Source: Lentisphaerota bacterium (GTDB lineage Bacteria > Verrucomicrobiota > Lentisphaeria > Victivallales > Victivallaceae). Taken from it: a stretch of DNA of 64,000 nucleotides. Shown piece after piece: positions 42,459-52,335 of this stretch (positions are counted from its first letter, which is position 1; each line of letters starts with the position of its first letter). A model generated the notes under the pieces. The model did not search any database and had not been told where the DNA came from. It saw only the letters and a list, made by a program, of their open reading frames with translations. Both the position numbers and the translations under genes were made by a program. The stretch is taken from NCBI GenBank assembly GCA_015061575.1, contig SUWF01000005.1, positions 1 to 64,000 on the forward strand. Direction: 5' to 3'.

Positions 42459-43871
42459 ATGGCTAACAAACATACTGTTGAAAAAATCGGCGGAACTTCC
42501 ATGAGCCGCTTCGGCGAACTTATGGACAACATCCTGATCGGCAAGCGCAGCGGCGCAGAACTTTACAACCGTATTTTTGTGGTTTCGGCCTACGGCGGGA
42601 TCACCAATTTGCTGTTGGAAGATAAGAAAACCGGTGCGCCCGGCATCTACGGGCTTTTTGCAGCCAATAACAGCGATTGGGAGCTGAAACTGGCCGAAAC
42701 CCGCAACCGGATGCTCGAGTACAACCACTCGTTTGCAGAACTGGGTCTGGACTTGACTGTAGCAGACAACTTTGTCAATGAACGCATGGACGGCATCCGC
42801 GACAGCTTGCGCAACATACTCAAGCTCAAAACTTACGGCCACTTTAAGCCGGAAGATTATCTGCCGGCCACCCGGGAATTTCTCAGCGCAGTCGGCGAAG
42901 CACACAGTGCGTTCAACGCCGTGGAGATCCTGCGCAAACACAATGTCAATGCCGTCTTCATCGACCTCTCCGGCTGGAAGGAAAATGAAACCGAAAGCAT
43001 TGAAGAAAATATTTCCCGCCATCTGAAAGGATTGAATTTTGCCGAATGTATGCCGATCGTTACCGGCTATGTCAAATGTGCCGGCGGCATCATGAACCGG
43101 TTTGACCGGGGCTACAGCGAAATAACTTTCAGCAAACTGGCAGTCGTGACCCAGGCTTGCGAAGGGATCATCCACAAAGAATTCCACCTTTCCACCGGCG
43201 ATCCCAAACTCATGGGTGCCGACCGGGTGCGCACCATTGGTCACACCAACTTCGATATTGCCGACCAGCTGGCGGATATGGCGATGGAAGCCATCCACCC
43301 CAAGGCCTCCAAAGAAATGGAACGCAACGGCATCAGCATCCGGGTAAAGAACGCGTTCGACCCCGAACACCCCGGCACGTTGATCAGCAGCGATTATGTA
43401 TCGCCCACGCCGCGCATTGATATGATCTGCGGCCGCAGTGATGTGTTGGCGATCGAAATTTTTGATTCAGAAATGGTCGGTCAGAGCGGATACGATCACC
43501 GGATCACCGAAATCCTTTCCCGCCACAAGATCAGTTACATTGCCAAAAACACCAATGCCAACACCATTACGCATTATGTGTCGGAAAAAAATTCCACCTT
43601 GCAGGCGTGCCTGGATGAGTTGGAACAAACTTTCAGCGAAAGTGCCCACATCCATCTGCGTCAGGTAGCGATCATCGGAGTGATCGGCAGCAATATGAAG
43701 ATCCCGGGCTTCCTGGCCAAAGCCGCCATGGCGTTGTCGGATGCCAATATCAACGTGCTGGCGCTGGATCAGTGTATGCGGCAGGTGAATATGCAGTTCA
43801 TTGTTGAACGCGATGATTTCCAGCAGGCGCAGATCGCACTGCACCGCAAGCTGGTGGAAAATATTGACTGA
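42459..43871 (+). CDS. Aspartate kinase, resembling the ectoine-cluster (Ask_Ect) type
   Basis: It phosphorylates aspartate, the entry to Lys/Thr/Met synthesis. The 470 residues open HTVEKIGGTSMSRF, where most aspartokinases have KFGGTS. The layout also includes IFVVSAYGGITNLLLEDKKT, SAVGEAHSAFN, FDRGYSEITF and MEAIHPKA, and two C-terminal ACT domains (~325-470). From memory these features match the specialised aspartokinase of ectoine clusters. Here no ect genes are nearby; the partner is homoserine dehydrogenase. It may be the main aspartokinase of this organism. Confidence 0.88.
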   Translation: MANKHTVEKIGGTSMSRFGELMDNILIGKRSGAELYNRIFVVSAYGGITNLLLEDKKTGAPGIYGLFAANNSDWELKLAETRNRMLEYNHSFAELGLDLTVADNFVNERMDGIRDSLRNILKLKTYGHFKPEDYLPATREFLSAVGEAHSAFNAVEILRKHNVNAVFIDLSGWKENETESIEENISRHLKGLNFAECMPIVTGYVKCAGGIMNRFDRGYSEITFSKLAVVTQACEGIIHKEFHLSTGDPKLMGADRVRTIGHTNFDIADQLADMAMEAIHPKASKEMERNGISIRVKNAFDPEHPGTLISSDYVSPTPRIDMICGRSDVLAIEIFDSEMVGQSGYDHRITEILSRHKISYIAKNTNANTITHYVSEKNSTLQACLDELEQTFSESAHIHLRQVAIIGVIGSNMKIPGFLAKAAMALSDANINVLALDQCMRQVNMQFIVERDDFQQAQIALHRKLVENID

Positions 43872-43887
43872 AACATCGGACAAGGCA

Positions 43888-44610
43888 ATGAGTGAGTATC
43901 TGGCAAAATTCATTGCCCGCTGCGGAGCGGCCGCCCGCCGCAAAGCAGCCGAATTAGTCAAAAATGGCCAGGTAAAGGTCAATGGCCGGGTCGTAACTGA
44001 CCCGGCTTTTTCTGTGGCTGACAATGTTGATGTGGTAATGTTGGATGGAACAATATTACAGCTGCCGCAGCGAAAATACTACATCATGCTCAACAAGCCG
44101 CGGGGATACACCACCAGTCATGCGGATAAACACGCTGAGCATCTGGCTGTTGAATTGATCGACTGTCCGGAGGCACAGCGGCTGGTGCCCGCCGGCCGGC
44201 TGGACCGGGACAGCGAAGGCTTGCTGATATTTTCCAACGATGGTGATTTTATTCATCATCTGGCCCACCCCCGCTATGAAGTGCATAAACTTTATATGGT
44301 TACAGCCAGTATGCCATTGACCGCAGCGCATATCAAGCGCATGCAAAATGGCATATTGGATCATGGCGAAAAACTGCATGCGTTGCAGGTAACGCCCTGT
44401 AATGAAGCAAAAAACACCTATCTGATCAAGCTCAATGAGGGCAAAAAGCGGGAGATCCGGCGGATGCTCAAAGCGTGTGGAGCCGAAACCTTGCAGCTCC
44501 GCCGCATTGCCATGGGTTCCCTGCAGCTGGGCGAGCTGGCGCCGGGGAAATGGCGGGAGCTGACTCCCGGAGAAGTGGCCGCCTTGCTCAAAGACGGCAC
44601 TTGCCAATAA
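43888..44610 (+). CDS. RsuA/RluB-family pseudouridine synthase
   Basis: It isomerises uridine in rRNA. AAGG precedes the ATG at 43888 and gives 240 residues. An S4 RNA-binding domain (1-~55, LAKFIARCGAAARRKAAELV in part) is followed by the catalytic domain with PAGRLDRDSEGLLIFSNDG (Asp near 110) and KKREIRRMLKACG near 195. It is probably RluB-like (23S U2605) or RsuA-like, which the sequence alone cannot separate. It starts 17 bases after the aspartokinase. Confidence 0.9.
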   Translation: MSEYLAKFIARCGAAARRKAAELVKNGQVKVNGRVVTDPAFSVADNVDVVMLDGTILQLPQRKYYIMLNKPRGYTTSHADKHAEHLAVELIDCPEAQRLVPAGRLDRDSEGLLIFSNDGDFIHHLAHPRYEVHKLYMVTASMPLTAAHIKRMQNGILDHGEKLHALQVTPCNEAKNTYLIKLNEGKKREIRRMLKACGAETLQLRRIAMGSLQLGELAPGKWRELTPGEVAALLKDGTCQ

Positions 44611-44613
44611 ACT

Positions 44614-46737
44614 TTACTTCAACGGCCCCAGTTTGGGATGGACAGTCACCACCCGGTTGGTGCCCAACCGACGCACGGCCAGCTGCAAGGCAGCCCCCTG
44701 CCGGACGCATTGCTTGAAGTCATTCGCCGAAAAAACCGGTTTATCGTTGACCGCCACGATGATTTCAAACGGTTTCAGCCCGGCGGTGGCAGCCGGACTG
44801 CCGGCAGATATATTGCCCACGATCACGCCCGGCGCAACTTTATCCATCCGGAAATAGCGGCGCACTTCAAAGGTCAGATCCCTTACTTCGATCCCCAGCG
44901 ACGGCGATTGGTAAGCCGGAGCGATCTCAAAGTAAGTAGGAGCAGCTTGGATCTGCCAGTTTTTGCGGAACAATTTACCTTTATGTATGCCGATAAGCTC
45001 CACTTTCTGCCCGATGCCGATAGCGGTCAGCAAATTATTCAATGGAGTTTTGATCCCCCGCCACGGTTCCGGAATTTCCGAAAAATACATTTCCGCTATG
45101 GAATCCAGCTGTTCCCACGGAAACTGCCGTTCCTGCGGATAAGCAAATTTTTTGCCGGTCAAACTTATGGGACCGCCGACCGGCGGAATTATTTTCAGCA
45201 GCACATCCCCGGGCTGCAGTTTAAGCGCAGCTCCCGGCGAATCTGCAAACACATAAGTCACAAGCAACCCTTCGCTGCCCTTGTTCGTCAAATGCTCCAT
45301 ATTCAAGGATTTAGCCAACTCCCGGGTCATAGGCTGATACTCCACACCCGGAAAAGCAACCCCATCTGCCGGATTGCTCAATTTTTCCGGCGGCAAAATT
45401 TTGCCCGGAGTATTCAAAAGTTTTTCCAGTGCTCCGGCACCGAGCAGCGGCCACCGGCGGCCATATTGATAAGCACTTACATTGATATTCAACCCCAGCA
45501 AGCTGCCCTGCAGTGTAAAAGCCAGATCTGCAACCATATTGTTTTTCAACGTCATGCCGCAATCTGCGCCATCCAAACCGGCAACAACTCCGCCTAAAAT
45601 ATCACTGTAAAGTTTTATATCCAACGATTTGGAGTAAGCTGTAACAGCTGCGCTCCAGATCATCAACCCAAAATTTTCATGCAGGGATGCAATACTGTAA
45701 GCTATCGGCGGCAAAACCACATTGTCTGGCAGCTCCAACTCCACGCAGCAATAATCCTTGAGCATATTTTTGATCGCACCGGGTATATCTTTGTCGGGAG
45801 CATGGACAATTACTTTATCGATCAGCCCGTTAAGCTTGGCAGAAGTCGCAAGCGGCATGATCAAGCGGTTGTCAGGCAGTTTTAATACATAGCTGTACAC
45901 TTCCCGCAATGGCTCCACCCCCTGCAAACGTTCCCGTCGGGAAAGCGTCCAGCTTTTGAAATATACCGTCACCGGCCAGATGCTCTGCCGGAGATGTTTT
46001 GCCAGCTGCCCACGCTGCCGGGCAAAAGCTTGAGCAGCAATTCCCTGCCAGGATGTCCACGGCGTGTTCCATTGCGTTTGATTGATCGTTTCGTTGCTGT
46101 TGGTCAAAACAGCCGCCACCTTGCCTTGACTGTTTACGATCACCGAATTGCCCGGGATCATATACGAATAACGATCCGGAGCATAGAAATGCACTGCCCG
46201 CTCCCGGCTGAACGGCTGCAGCCGGGCGACCCAGCGTCCGTTTTCCATGATGCGGCTGTAAGCAAAAAGTTCGCCGGACAGCTCGGGGGTAAACTCCATC
46301 ACCCGGCTGCCGGGCAATGGCTCACGCAGCTGCAGCAGTACTGCGCCCTGCTCCGGATAGACCGTTTTTACGCTGGCCGCAGCAGATTGCCCCCGATATT
46401 GTATCTGCAAATTTTTCACTCCGTCAGCATCAATAAAAATATCCGGCGCCAACACCAGATCATTGCCCACCATATACCCCGTGACCCGTAACGGCTGGCG
46501 GTTTTCCAGCAAGCGCCCCAAATCCTGATCATGAAACACGCTGCAGGCGGCACAATAGATACCAACTGCCGCCGGAGGATTGCCGAATTTGTCATATTGC
46601 AGATCGTAAACGACTTCCACCAATTCCCCATCCAGCGTTTTTTCCAACTTCTTTATATCCGGCAGCTGGGCCCCCAGCGTACCGCCGCACCCCAAACCAA
46701 GTACAGCAACAAGCAAAAAAAGTATCTTTTTCATCAT
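44614..46737 (-). CDS. Catalytically dead HtrA-like protein with two PDZ domains
   Basis: The 707-residue product has a signal peptide (cleavage near GAQ at 23; GLGC at 14-17 is only a weak lipobox). Residues ~40-230 align by motif with the trypsin fold of the adjacent HtrA, but the triad is gone. The VTNWHVI segment reads VLAPDIF (His to Asp99), TDLALLKL reads EQGAVLLQL (Asp to Gly131), and SPGNSGGPL reads IPGNSVIV (Ser198 kept but the GG oxyanion part lost). A ~250-residue middle region of unknown fold follows, then two PDZ domains (~480-560 and ~635-700, each with GLxV/GVIV and GD-type strands). It lies 4 bases after the active protease gene, so the two probably work as a chaperone-regulator pair in the envelope. 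Confidence 0.8.
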   Translation of the reverse strand: MMKKILFLLVAVLGLGCGGTLGAQLPDIKKLEKTLDGELVEVVYDLQYDKFGNPPAAVGIYCAACSVFHDQDLGRLLENRQPLRVTGYMVGNDLVLAPDIFIDADGVKNLQIQYRGQSAAASVKTVYPEQGAVLLQLREPLPGSRVMEFTPELSGELFAYSRIMENGRWVARLQPFSRERAVHFYAPDRYSYMIPGNSVIVNSQGKVAAVLTNSNETINQTQWNTPWTSWQGIAAQAFARQRGQLAKHLRQSIWPVTVYFKSWTLSRRERLQGVEPLREVYSYVLKLPDNRLIMPLATSAKLNGLIDKVIVHAPDKDIPGAIKNMLKDYCCVELELPDNVVLPPIAYSIASLHENFGLMIWSAAVTAYSKSLDIKLYSDILGGVVAGLDGADCGMTLKNNMVADLAFTLQGSLLGLNINVSAYQYGRRWPLLGAGALEKLLNTPGKILPPEKLSNPADGVAFPGVEYQPMTRELAKSLNMEHLTNKGSEGLLVTYVFADSPGAALKLQPGDVLLKIIPPVGGPISLTGKKFAYPQERQFPWEQLDSIAEMYFSEIPEPWRGIKTPLNNLLTAIGIGQKVELIGIHKGKLFRKNWQIQAAPTYFEIAPAYQSPSLGIEVRDLTFEVRRYFRMDKVAPGVIVGNISAGSPAATAGLKPFEIIVAVNDKPVFSANDFKQCVRQGAALQLAVRRLGTNRVVTVHPKLGPLK

Positions 46738-46741
46738 CCAA

Positions 46742-48094
46742 TCACTCCATATACAACGATAACTGCAGCACCGCCCCGTTGCGCATTACCTTAAACAGCG
46801 TCCGCCGTTCCAACACCGACTGGGCTTGCCGTTCAACATATATTTTTAATAAACCATCCAGACTTTTTACCGGCACATTGTTGACGGCCAGAATTATATC
46901 ATCTTTCAGCAAACCGCCCCGGGCGGCCGGGCTGAATTTTTTCACGCCAAAGACAAATATGCCTTCGGGCTGATAAAAATGCAGATTCGGATTATCAAAC
47001 CGGTTGATGCTTTTGGCGGTAAAACCCCATTGTTTGCAGACGACTTCGTCACCTTCAACTTTACCCTTTTCAGTCGGCGCACACTGCAGTACCAGCTTCC
47101 GCCCTTCCCGTTCGATGGTAAAATCGACCTTGCGCCCAAACTCCATCAAGCCGAGTTTGCGGTAAATTCCGGGCAACGCTTCGGCAGTTTCGGCCGTTAT
47201 TGCTTCGCCATTGATCTGCAAAAGCAAATCATTGCCGATAAAACCGGCGCGCTGTGCCGGACTGCCAGCTTCGGTTCCGGCCACCAATACCCCCTGCTGA
47301 TATGGCAAATATACGTTGCGTTCAAAATCCCGCAGCGGCTGCAGCCGCAGACCGAACCATGCCCAGTTGGCTTTGCGGTATTTGCGCAAACGTTCCAATA
47401 CGACCTTGACCGTATCAGCTGGGATCGTAAAGGCCAGCGCCCCGGCGGCAAACATACCCAAGGTATTGATGCCAATGATCTTGCCATCTGTATTGATCAA
47501 TGGTCCACCGGAATTGCCCGGCGAAATCGCCGCATCGGTCTGATACCACAAACTGTATTCGCTATGCCCCGGCAAATAGCGGCGGGCGCAGGATATGATG
47601 CCAATGGATATGGAGCGGTTCAATCCCCACGGTGCGCCCAGCGCCATTACGAACTCGCCCTCGGAGGGTGCTGCATCAGCAAATTCTGCACAATATAACA
47701 ACTTATCCGGCGGCAATTTGAGCTTGAGCAACGCCAAATCAGTATCTTTATCGCTGCCGATAAGCTCTGCGTCAAAGGCCCGTCCATCATTGAGCAAACA
47801 CCTTATGGATACAGCTTTATCGATCACATGCCAATTGGTGACGATTTCTCCTTCCGCCGAAATGATCACTCCGCTGCCGCTGGAAGATGCACTGCTTTGA
47901 CGTCCGCTGCCCAGATTTTCCTGCACGACCTTTATATAAACCAGAGCCGGAAAAACCTTTCTGCCCGCCTGTTGGACGATATTCTGGAAAGGCGCTTTAG
48001 CGCTGACAATATTTTTATCTGTATAACTCCGGCAGCCGCTGACGGTCAACAACAGCCCCAGCAATCCGGCAGAAAATAAGCTTGTTTTTTTCAT
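46742..48094 (-). CDS. HtrA/DegP-type serine protease lipoprotein with two PDZ domains
   Basis: It degrades or refolds damaged envelope proteins. From the ATG at 48094 it has 450 residues and a lipobox TVSGC (Cys21). The catalytic triad is complete: His89 in TNWHVI, Asp119 in DTDLALLKL and Ser195 in SPGNSGGPL. PDZ1 (~240-330) has QQGVLVAGTEAGSPAQRAGF, and PDZ2 (~360-440) has GIFVFGVKKFSPAARGGL. The lipid anchor is a variation on the usual soluble periplasmic form. A TTG four codons upstream would include GGGGTGTG. It is followed directly by the dead paralogue. Confidence 0.9.
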   Translation of the reverse strand: MKKTSLFSAGLLGLLLTVSGCRSYTDKNIVSAKAPFQNIVQQAGRKVFPALVYIKVVQENLGSGRQSSASSSGSGVIISAEGEIVTNWHVIDKAVSIRCLLNDGRAFDAELIGSDKDTDLALLKLKLPPDKLLYCAEFADAAPSEGEFVMALGAPWGLNRSISIGIISCARRYLPGHSEYSLWYQTDAAISPGNSGGPLINTDGKIIGINTLGMFAAGALAFTIPADTVKVVLERLRKYRKANWAWFGLRLQPLRDFERNVYLPYQQGVLVAGTEAGSPAQRAGFIGNDLLLQINGEAITAETAEALPGIYRKLGLMEFGRKVDFTIEREGRKLVLQCAPTEKGKVEGDEVVCKQWGFTAKSINRFDNPNLHFYQPEGIFVFGVKKFSPAARGGLLKDDIILAVNNVPVKSLDGLLKIYVERQAQSVLERRTLFKVMRNGAVLQLSLYME

Positions 48095-48125
48095 ATCACA
48101 CCCCAATTTTTCTATCAGGAATAGA

Positions 48126-49052
48126 TCACTCCGCTGGTTCCGGAGTTCCGGTCAGCGCCGGACAAAGTTTGCGGAAACGGCATTTGCCGCAATTATTCTG
48201 ATTCATAAAATTCCATTGTCCGAGTTGCGCCGCCTGCTGTTGACTGACCAGATAATCCCGCCACATGGCCGCCTCCTGCATAAAAATATCGAACAATTCA
48301 GTAAAATCCTCGCCCGGGGTTTCATCTCTGATTACCACACCACTGGCAGGATCATAAAAATTTACTTGCACGGCTTCCGGCGGGATCCGCATAAAGCGCC
48401 AGCAGTAAACTTTGCTTAAAGTTGTTGCCCGGGAGCGTTCCTGATCCCATAAATAGCTGTTCATATCCAATATCTGCAGCGTGTTGCCAAACTTCCATAC
48501 CAACTCCGGCATTTGATTGAATATCACCCCGCCCAGCTGCCATGACCACATGGGTTCTTCGCAATAAAAATCCAGCCATGGTATGCGGGTAAGCTCCCCA
48601 TAAAGATCTGAGTTCAAAAACTTTCCGGTCAACTCATGCAGTTCCCACAGCATCCGTTCGTAGAACTTTTGGCTGTTGAAGATCCGCTCTTCCAATTCAA
48701 TGACCGCCGGAACCACTTTGGGATCATCTTCAAAGGCCCGGCTTTCCAATAAAGCAAATTTATGTTCAAAGCTCCGACGCAGAAAATCTTCCAGCTTGCC
48801 GCGGCGGAAATTTCTGCCCGGCCGGTAAAAATCTCTTATCCCCTGCCGGAACAACATCTTCAGAAAACTTGTCCACGGCAGGGCATGTTTGGCACAATAA
48901 AGGCCGTAGCGCCAGGAATCTGCGTGTTCAGCATAGCCATCACGCCCCGGCACATGATAGAGATAATACCCGACCGGACAAAATGCAAAACGCCGCCGCC
49001 GTGCCAGAGAACTGTACAGCAGCTTCCAGTCGGGAGCTTCAAACTCACGCAC
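48126..49052 (-). CDS. PD-(D/E)XK-like protein with Cas4/AddB-type Fe-S cysteines, likely inactive
   Basis: The 308 residues keep the four Cys of the [4Fe-4S] nuclease type: C25 in FAFCPVGYY and C288, C291, C297 in CGKCRFRKLC (C-x2-C-x5-C). The core where active enzymes have G-x-I-D and then D-x-K reads GGVIFN (174-179) and LDMNSY (D196, no Lys), so the metal-binding Asp and catalytic Lys seem lost. QERSRATTLSKVYCWRF follows in place of the usual Q-x3-Y helix. It ends 20 bases before the HtrA gene. No CRISPR, addA or other recombination gene is close. It may be a structural DNA-binding protein or part of an unknown complex. Confidence 0.6.
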   Translation of the reverse strand: MREFEAPDWKLLYSSLARRRRFAFCPVGYYLYHVPGRDGYAEHADSWRYGLYCAKHALPWTSFLKMLFRQGIRDFYRPGRNFRRGKLEDFLRRSFEHKFALLESRAFEDDPKVVPAVIELEERIFNSQKFYERMLWELHELTGKFLNSDLYGELTRIPWLDFYCEEPMWSWQLGGVIFNQMPELVWKFGNTLQILDMNSYLWDQERSRATTLSKVYCWRFMRIPPEAVQVNFYDPASGVVIRDETPGEDFTELFDIFMQEAAMWRDYLVSQQQAAQLGQWNFMNQNNCGKCRFRKLCPALTGTPEPAE

Positions 49053-50234
49053 TTACAGCTGAACTTTCAGATCATTGCGCATGGTCATAACTTGTTCTAC
49101 GGCCTTTTCCACCGATTCGCAGCGGGCCAGCAATACGCCCATGCGGCGGTGACCGCCGGTTTCCGGCTTGCCGAAAATACGCATGGCAGTATTGGGCTGC
49201 GCAAGCACCTTTTCCAGATTGCCGAACTTGACTTCGTGGCTGCTGCCTTCGACCACTACCGCCTTGGAGGCTGACGGACCGTGGAAAGCAATATTCGGTA
49301 TGGGCATACCCAAAATCGCCCGGGCGTGCAGCGCAAATTCCGAAAGATCCTGCGAAATCAGCGTCACCATCCCCGTATCGTGCGGGCGCGGCGATACTTC
49401 GCTGAAGATCACTTCGTCGCCCTTGATAAACAATTCCACGCCAAAGATACCTCTGCCGCCCAGTGCCGAGGTGATCGCTCCGGCGATCCGCTGCGCTTCT
49501 TTGATAGCCGCTTCGCTCATTGCCTGCGGCTGCCAGGATTCCTGATAATCGCCGTTGACCTGGTGGTGGCCAATGGGTTCCAGATAGCTGGTACCATCCA
49601 CATGCCGAACGGTCAGCAGCGTGATTTCGTAATCAAAATCCACAAAACCTTCCACGATCACCCGACCGGCACCGGCCCGGCCGCCGGTTTGCGACATATC
49701 CCAGGCTTTATCCACATCTTCAGCACTGCGGATGGTACTCTGGCCGTGGCCGGAGGAACTCATGATCGGCTTGACTACGCAGGGAATACCGATCTTCTGG
49801 ACGGCTTCTTTAAATTCGCCGTAAGTCGAAGCAAAGCAATAAGGCGAAGTTTTGAGGCCCAACTCTTCGGCGGCCAATTTGCGGATGCCTTCCCGGTTCA
49901 TGGTCAGATTGGTAGCCCGGGCGGTGGGAATTACCGTAAAACCTTCTTTTTCTGCTTCCAGCAATACGGATGTGGCGATCGCTTCCACTTCCGGCACGAT
50001 ATAGTGGGGCTGTTCGCGCTTGATCAGCGTGCGCAGCGCATCTTCATCCAACATGTTTATAACGTGGAAACGATGCGCAACCTGCATGGCCGGTGCATTG
50101 GCATAGCGGTCAACCGCCACGACTTCCGCTCCCAAACGCATCAATTCAATGGCTACTTCCTTGCCCAATTCGCCGGAACCCAGCAACATTACTTTAGTGG
50201 CGCTGGGACTCAACGGAGTTCCGATCATAGTCAT
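49053..50234 (-). CDS. purT: Formate-dependent GAR transformylase PurT
   Basis: It makes formyl-GAR from GAR, formate and ATP, a folate-free route. The 393 residues carry an ATP-grasp fold: [16 protein letters not shown] at the start, [58 protein letters not shown] and [15 protein letters not shown], then FGKPE at the end. AGGAAA precedes the ATG. The use of formate suits an anaerobe. The gene ends 1 base from the start of the ghost nuclease. Confidence 0.95.
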   Translation of the reverse strand: MTMIGTPLSPSATKVMLLGSGELGKEVAIELMRLGAEVVAVDRYANAPAMQVAHRFHVINMLDEDALRTLIKREQPHYIVPEVEAIATSVLLEAEKEGFTVIPTARATNLTMNREGIRKLAAEELGLKTSPYCFASTYGEFKEAVQKIGIPCVVKPIMSSSGHGQSTIRSAEDVDKAWDMSQTGGRAGAGRVIVEGFVDFDYEITLLTVRHVDGTSYLEPIGHHQVNGDYQESWQPQAMSEAAIKEAQRIAGAITSALGGRGIFGVELFIKGDEVIFSEVSPRPHDTGMVTLISQDLSEFALHARAILGMPIPNIAFHGPSASKAVVVEGSSHEVKFGNLEKVLAQPNTAMRIFGKPETGGHRRMGVLLARCESVEKAVEQVMTMRNDLKVQL

Positions 50235-50266
50235 AATAAATTTCCTTTCCTTGGTAGTTGGGTTAC

Positions 50267-51214
50267 TTAACTAACCTGAGTTATTTTTATATTCTGATAA
50301 ATTTTTTCGGCCTGCAGCGGATCAAATTCGCCGCACTTCATGCTCAGGCAATTGGCCGATGCCGCCGCCAACGCCCGGGCAAAAGCCACTTCCGGAGCCG
50401 TTTGATTCAATAATTCACTTAATAATACCGCCGAAGCCGTATCCCCGGAACCGACCGGATTGACTATTTGCGGCAATTGCGGTATGGCAAAGCTGAAAAT
50501 TTCTCCGCTGCGCAGCGCCAATTTGGCCTCACCGGGGCCATTGGTGACTGCCAGCGCAGTCAATCGGCTATTTTGCAGCAAACAGCGCAGTGCATCCAAA
50601 ACATTTTCTATGCCGGTAAGCGCAGCAAGTTCATCGGTGTTGATCTTCAGCACCGCATCGACAGCTTTTTCCAGCACCGGAGCGATATTTTTCCACGCAT
50701 CGATCAGCAGCATTTTACCGCTCGCAGCAGCCATAGCCGCACATTGACAATAAAAATCCACATCCATGCCCGCTGGCAATTGGCCGCACAGGGCAACTGC
50801 ATCAAATTGCGCCAGCTTACTTTGAAAAAACTTCAACGCCTCCGCTTGCGTTTCCCTCCCCGGCGCCGGAGATGGCTCAATAAGTTCCGTCATCGAGTTA
50901 TCAGCTGCACTTAAACAGGTTATGCAGCAGCGGCTGGGCACATCGGAAACAAAACTTTTGACCAGCAGCTGCTCCCGTTCCAGATCCTCCAGCAGCAGCT
51001 TGCCGTTGTCGCCGCCGACAAATTGCAAAAGTTGGATTTCAGCTGCGTTCCAACAGCGTCCGGCCCGGGTGAAATTCACTCCTTTGCCGGAAGCAAAACT
51101 CCAAAGCGCCGCCGCCCGGTTGACTTGATTATGCTGCAGATTCTCGAATTGCAGCACTTTCTGCCAGGCCGGATTGGCGCCGATGGCCAATATTGATGGT
51201 TTTTTATTACTCAT
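50267..51214 (-). CDS. PfkB-family kinase, 1-phosphofructokinase/tagatose-6-P kinase type
   Basis: It phosphorylates a sugar phosphate such as fructose-1-phosphate or tagatose-6-phosphate. The ATG at 51214, preceded by AAGGCGG, gives 315 residues. The start [16 protein letters not shown] has the N-terminal TxNPAxD-like segment in modified form. [16 protein letters not shown] and the PfkB signature 2 [10 protein letters not shown] (with the catalytic Asp) are all present. It follows the alcohol dehydrogenase gene on the same strand. The exact sugar is not clear. Confidence 0.85.
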   Translation of the reverse strand: MSNKKPSILAIGANPAWQKVLQFENLQHNQVNRAAALWSFASGKGVNFTRAGRCWNAAEIQLLQFVGGDNGKLLLEDLEREQLLVKSFVSDVPSRCCITCLSAADNSMTELIEPSPAPGRETQAEALKFFQSKLAQFDAVALCGQLPAGMDVDFYCQCAAMAAASGKMLLIDAWKNIAPVLEKAVDAVLKINTDELAALTGIENVLDALRCLLQNSRLTALAVTNGPGEAKLALRSGEIFSFAIPQLPQIVNPVGSGDTASAVLLSELLNQTAPEVAFARALAAASANCLSMKCGEFDPLQAEKIYQNIKITQVS

Positions 51215-51225
51215 AACGTGCCGCC

Positions 51226-52335
51226 TTACCATGTTTCCTGCAACAGTTGTTTCAACTCCGCATCCGATAACTCCCGCGGATTGGCCCGCATACTGCCGGA
51301 ACGGGAATTTTTAACGATCCACTCCACTGCTTCCGGCTGCAAACCGTATGCACTCAAACGGCGTTGGATATTGAATTTTTCCAGTAAAAACTCAATGCGT
51401 TCAATGAGTTTTTCGCCGTTTGAATAATTGCAGTATTGCGCCAGAGCATCGAGTTTTTCCCGGCAGCACGGCAGATTCCACTTCAGCACCACCGGCAGCA
51501 ATATGCCGCAAACCAAACCGTGCGGCAAATGCAGTCGGGCTCCCACCGGATGCGCCAGACCATGTACTGCGCCCAGACCGCTGACAGCAAACGCCATGCC
51601 GCCCAGCATAGTACCTTCGCTCATATCGCTGCGGAAATCCCGGCTGCTGCCATCGGTTACAGCTCCTTCGATCGCCCGATCGATAAGCTTTACACTCTGC
51701 GCCGCCCACGCCATCGTTGCGTGATTGGCCTTGTTGGAAATGTAAGATTCAATGCCCTGAGTCAGGGCATCCAGCCCGCTGGCGGCAGTAACCTCCGGCG
51801 GACAATTGACCGTCAACGCCGGATCGACCAGCGCCAGTGACGGCAGGATCGTGCCGCCGCGGATCGATTGCTTTATGCCGCTGATTTTATCAGTAAACAC
51901 ACCATTGGGCGTAACTTCCGCCCCGGTTCCGGCCGTAGTGGGCACAGCTGCCATAAAAAAGCCTTTTTCCGGCATCATGGCGCGGTTATAAAAAAACTCC
52001 GCCGTGGGTATTTCGCTGCTTCCGGCAGCCGCAACAACTTTGCCAACATCCATGGCACTGCCGCCGCCGACTGCTGCAACTGCGGTACACTTTTTTTCCC
52101 GGAAGATCCGGCGCAGTTCATCAAGCTGCTGGATCGACGGCTCCGGTTCCACCTGACAAAAAACTTCAACTTCCCGTGGCGAAAGCAAATCGACAACTTT
52201 GCCGATCACGCCATTGCGTTGAGCGCTTTTCCCGGAAATGACCATAACTTTCACGTCGGCTGGAAACAACGTTCCGAGCTTTTGCAGTGCGTCCCAGCCG
52301 AACACGACTTGCTCAGGAATCTGCAGCTTGTACAT
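51226..52335 (-). CDS. Iron-dependent alcohol dehydrogenase (group III)
   Basis: It reduces aldehydes or oxidises alcohols with NAD(P). The 369 residues show GGGSAMDVGK (nucleotide loop), PTTAGTGAEVTPNGV, GLDALTQGIES and the Fe ligands Asp (VDPAL), His (TQGIES helix region) and GAVHGLAHPVGARLHLPHG with two His. The substrate could be butanol, propanediol or a sugar alcohol. It overlaps rnc by 23 bases and is followed by the PfkB kinase. Confidence 0.9.
   Translation of the reverse strand: MYKLQIPEQVVFGWDALQKLGTLFPADVKVMVISGKSAQRNGVIGKVVDLLSPREVEVFCQVEPEPSIQQLDELRRIFREKKCTAVAAVGGGSAMDVGKVVAAAGSSEIPTAEFFYNRAMMPEKGFFMAAVPTTAGTGAEVTPNGVFTDKISGIKQSIRGGTILPSLALVDPALTVNCPPEVTAASGLDALTQGIESYISNKANHATMAWAAQSVKLIDRAIEGAVTDGSSRDFRSDMSEGTMLGGMAFAVSGLGAVHGLAHPVGARLHLPHGLVCGILLPVVLKWNLPCCREKLDALAQYCNYSNGEKLIERIEFLLEKFNIQRRLSAYGLQPEAVEWIVKNSRSGSMRANPRELSDAELKQLLQETW

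Noticed and set aside
41126-42544. A 472-codon - strand frame opposite hom
   Set aside because: It is antisense to a clear homoserine dehydrogenase and has shadow-type composition.
42459-43871. Start of an ectoine biosynthesis cluster
   Set aside because: The aspartokinase looks like Ask_Ect, but no ectA, ectB or ectC gene is present on either side.
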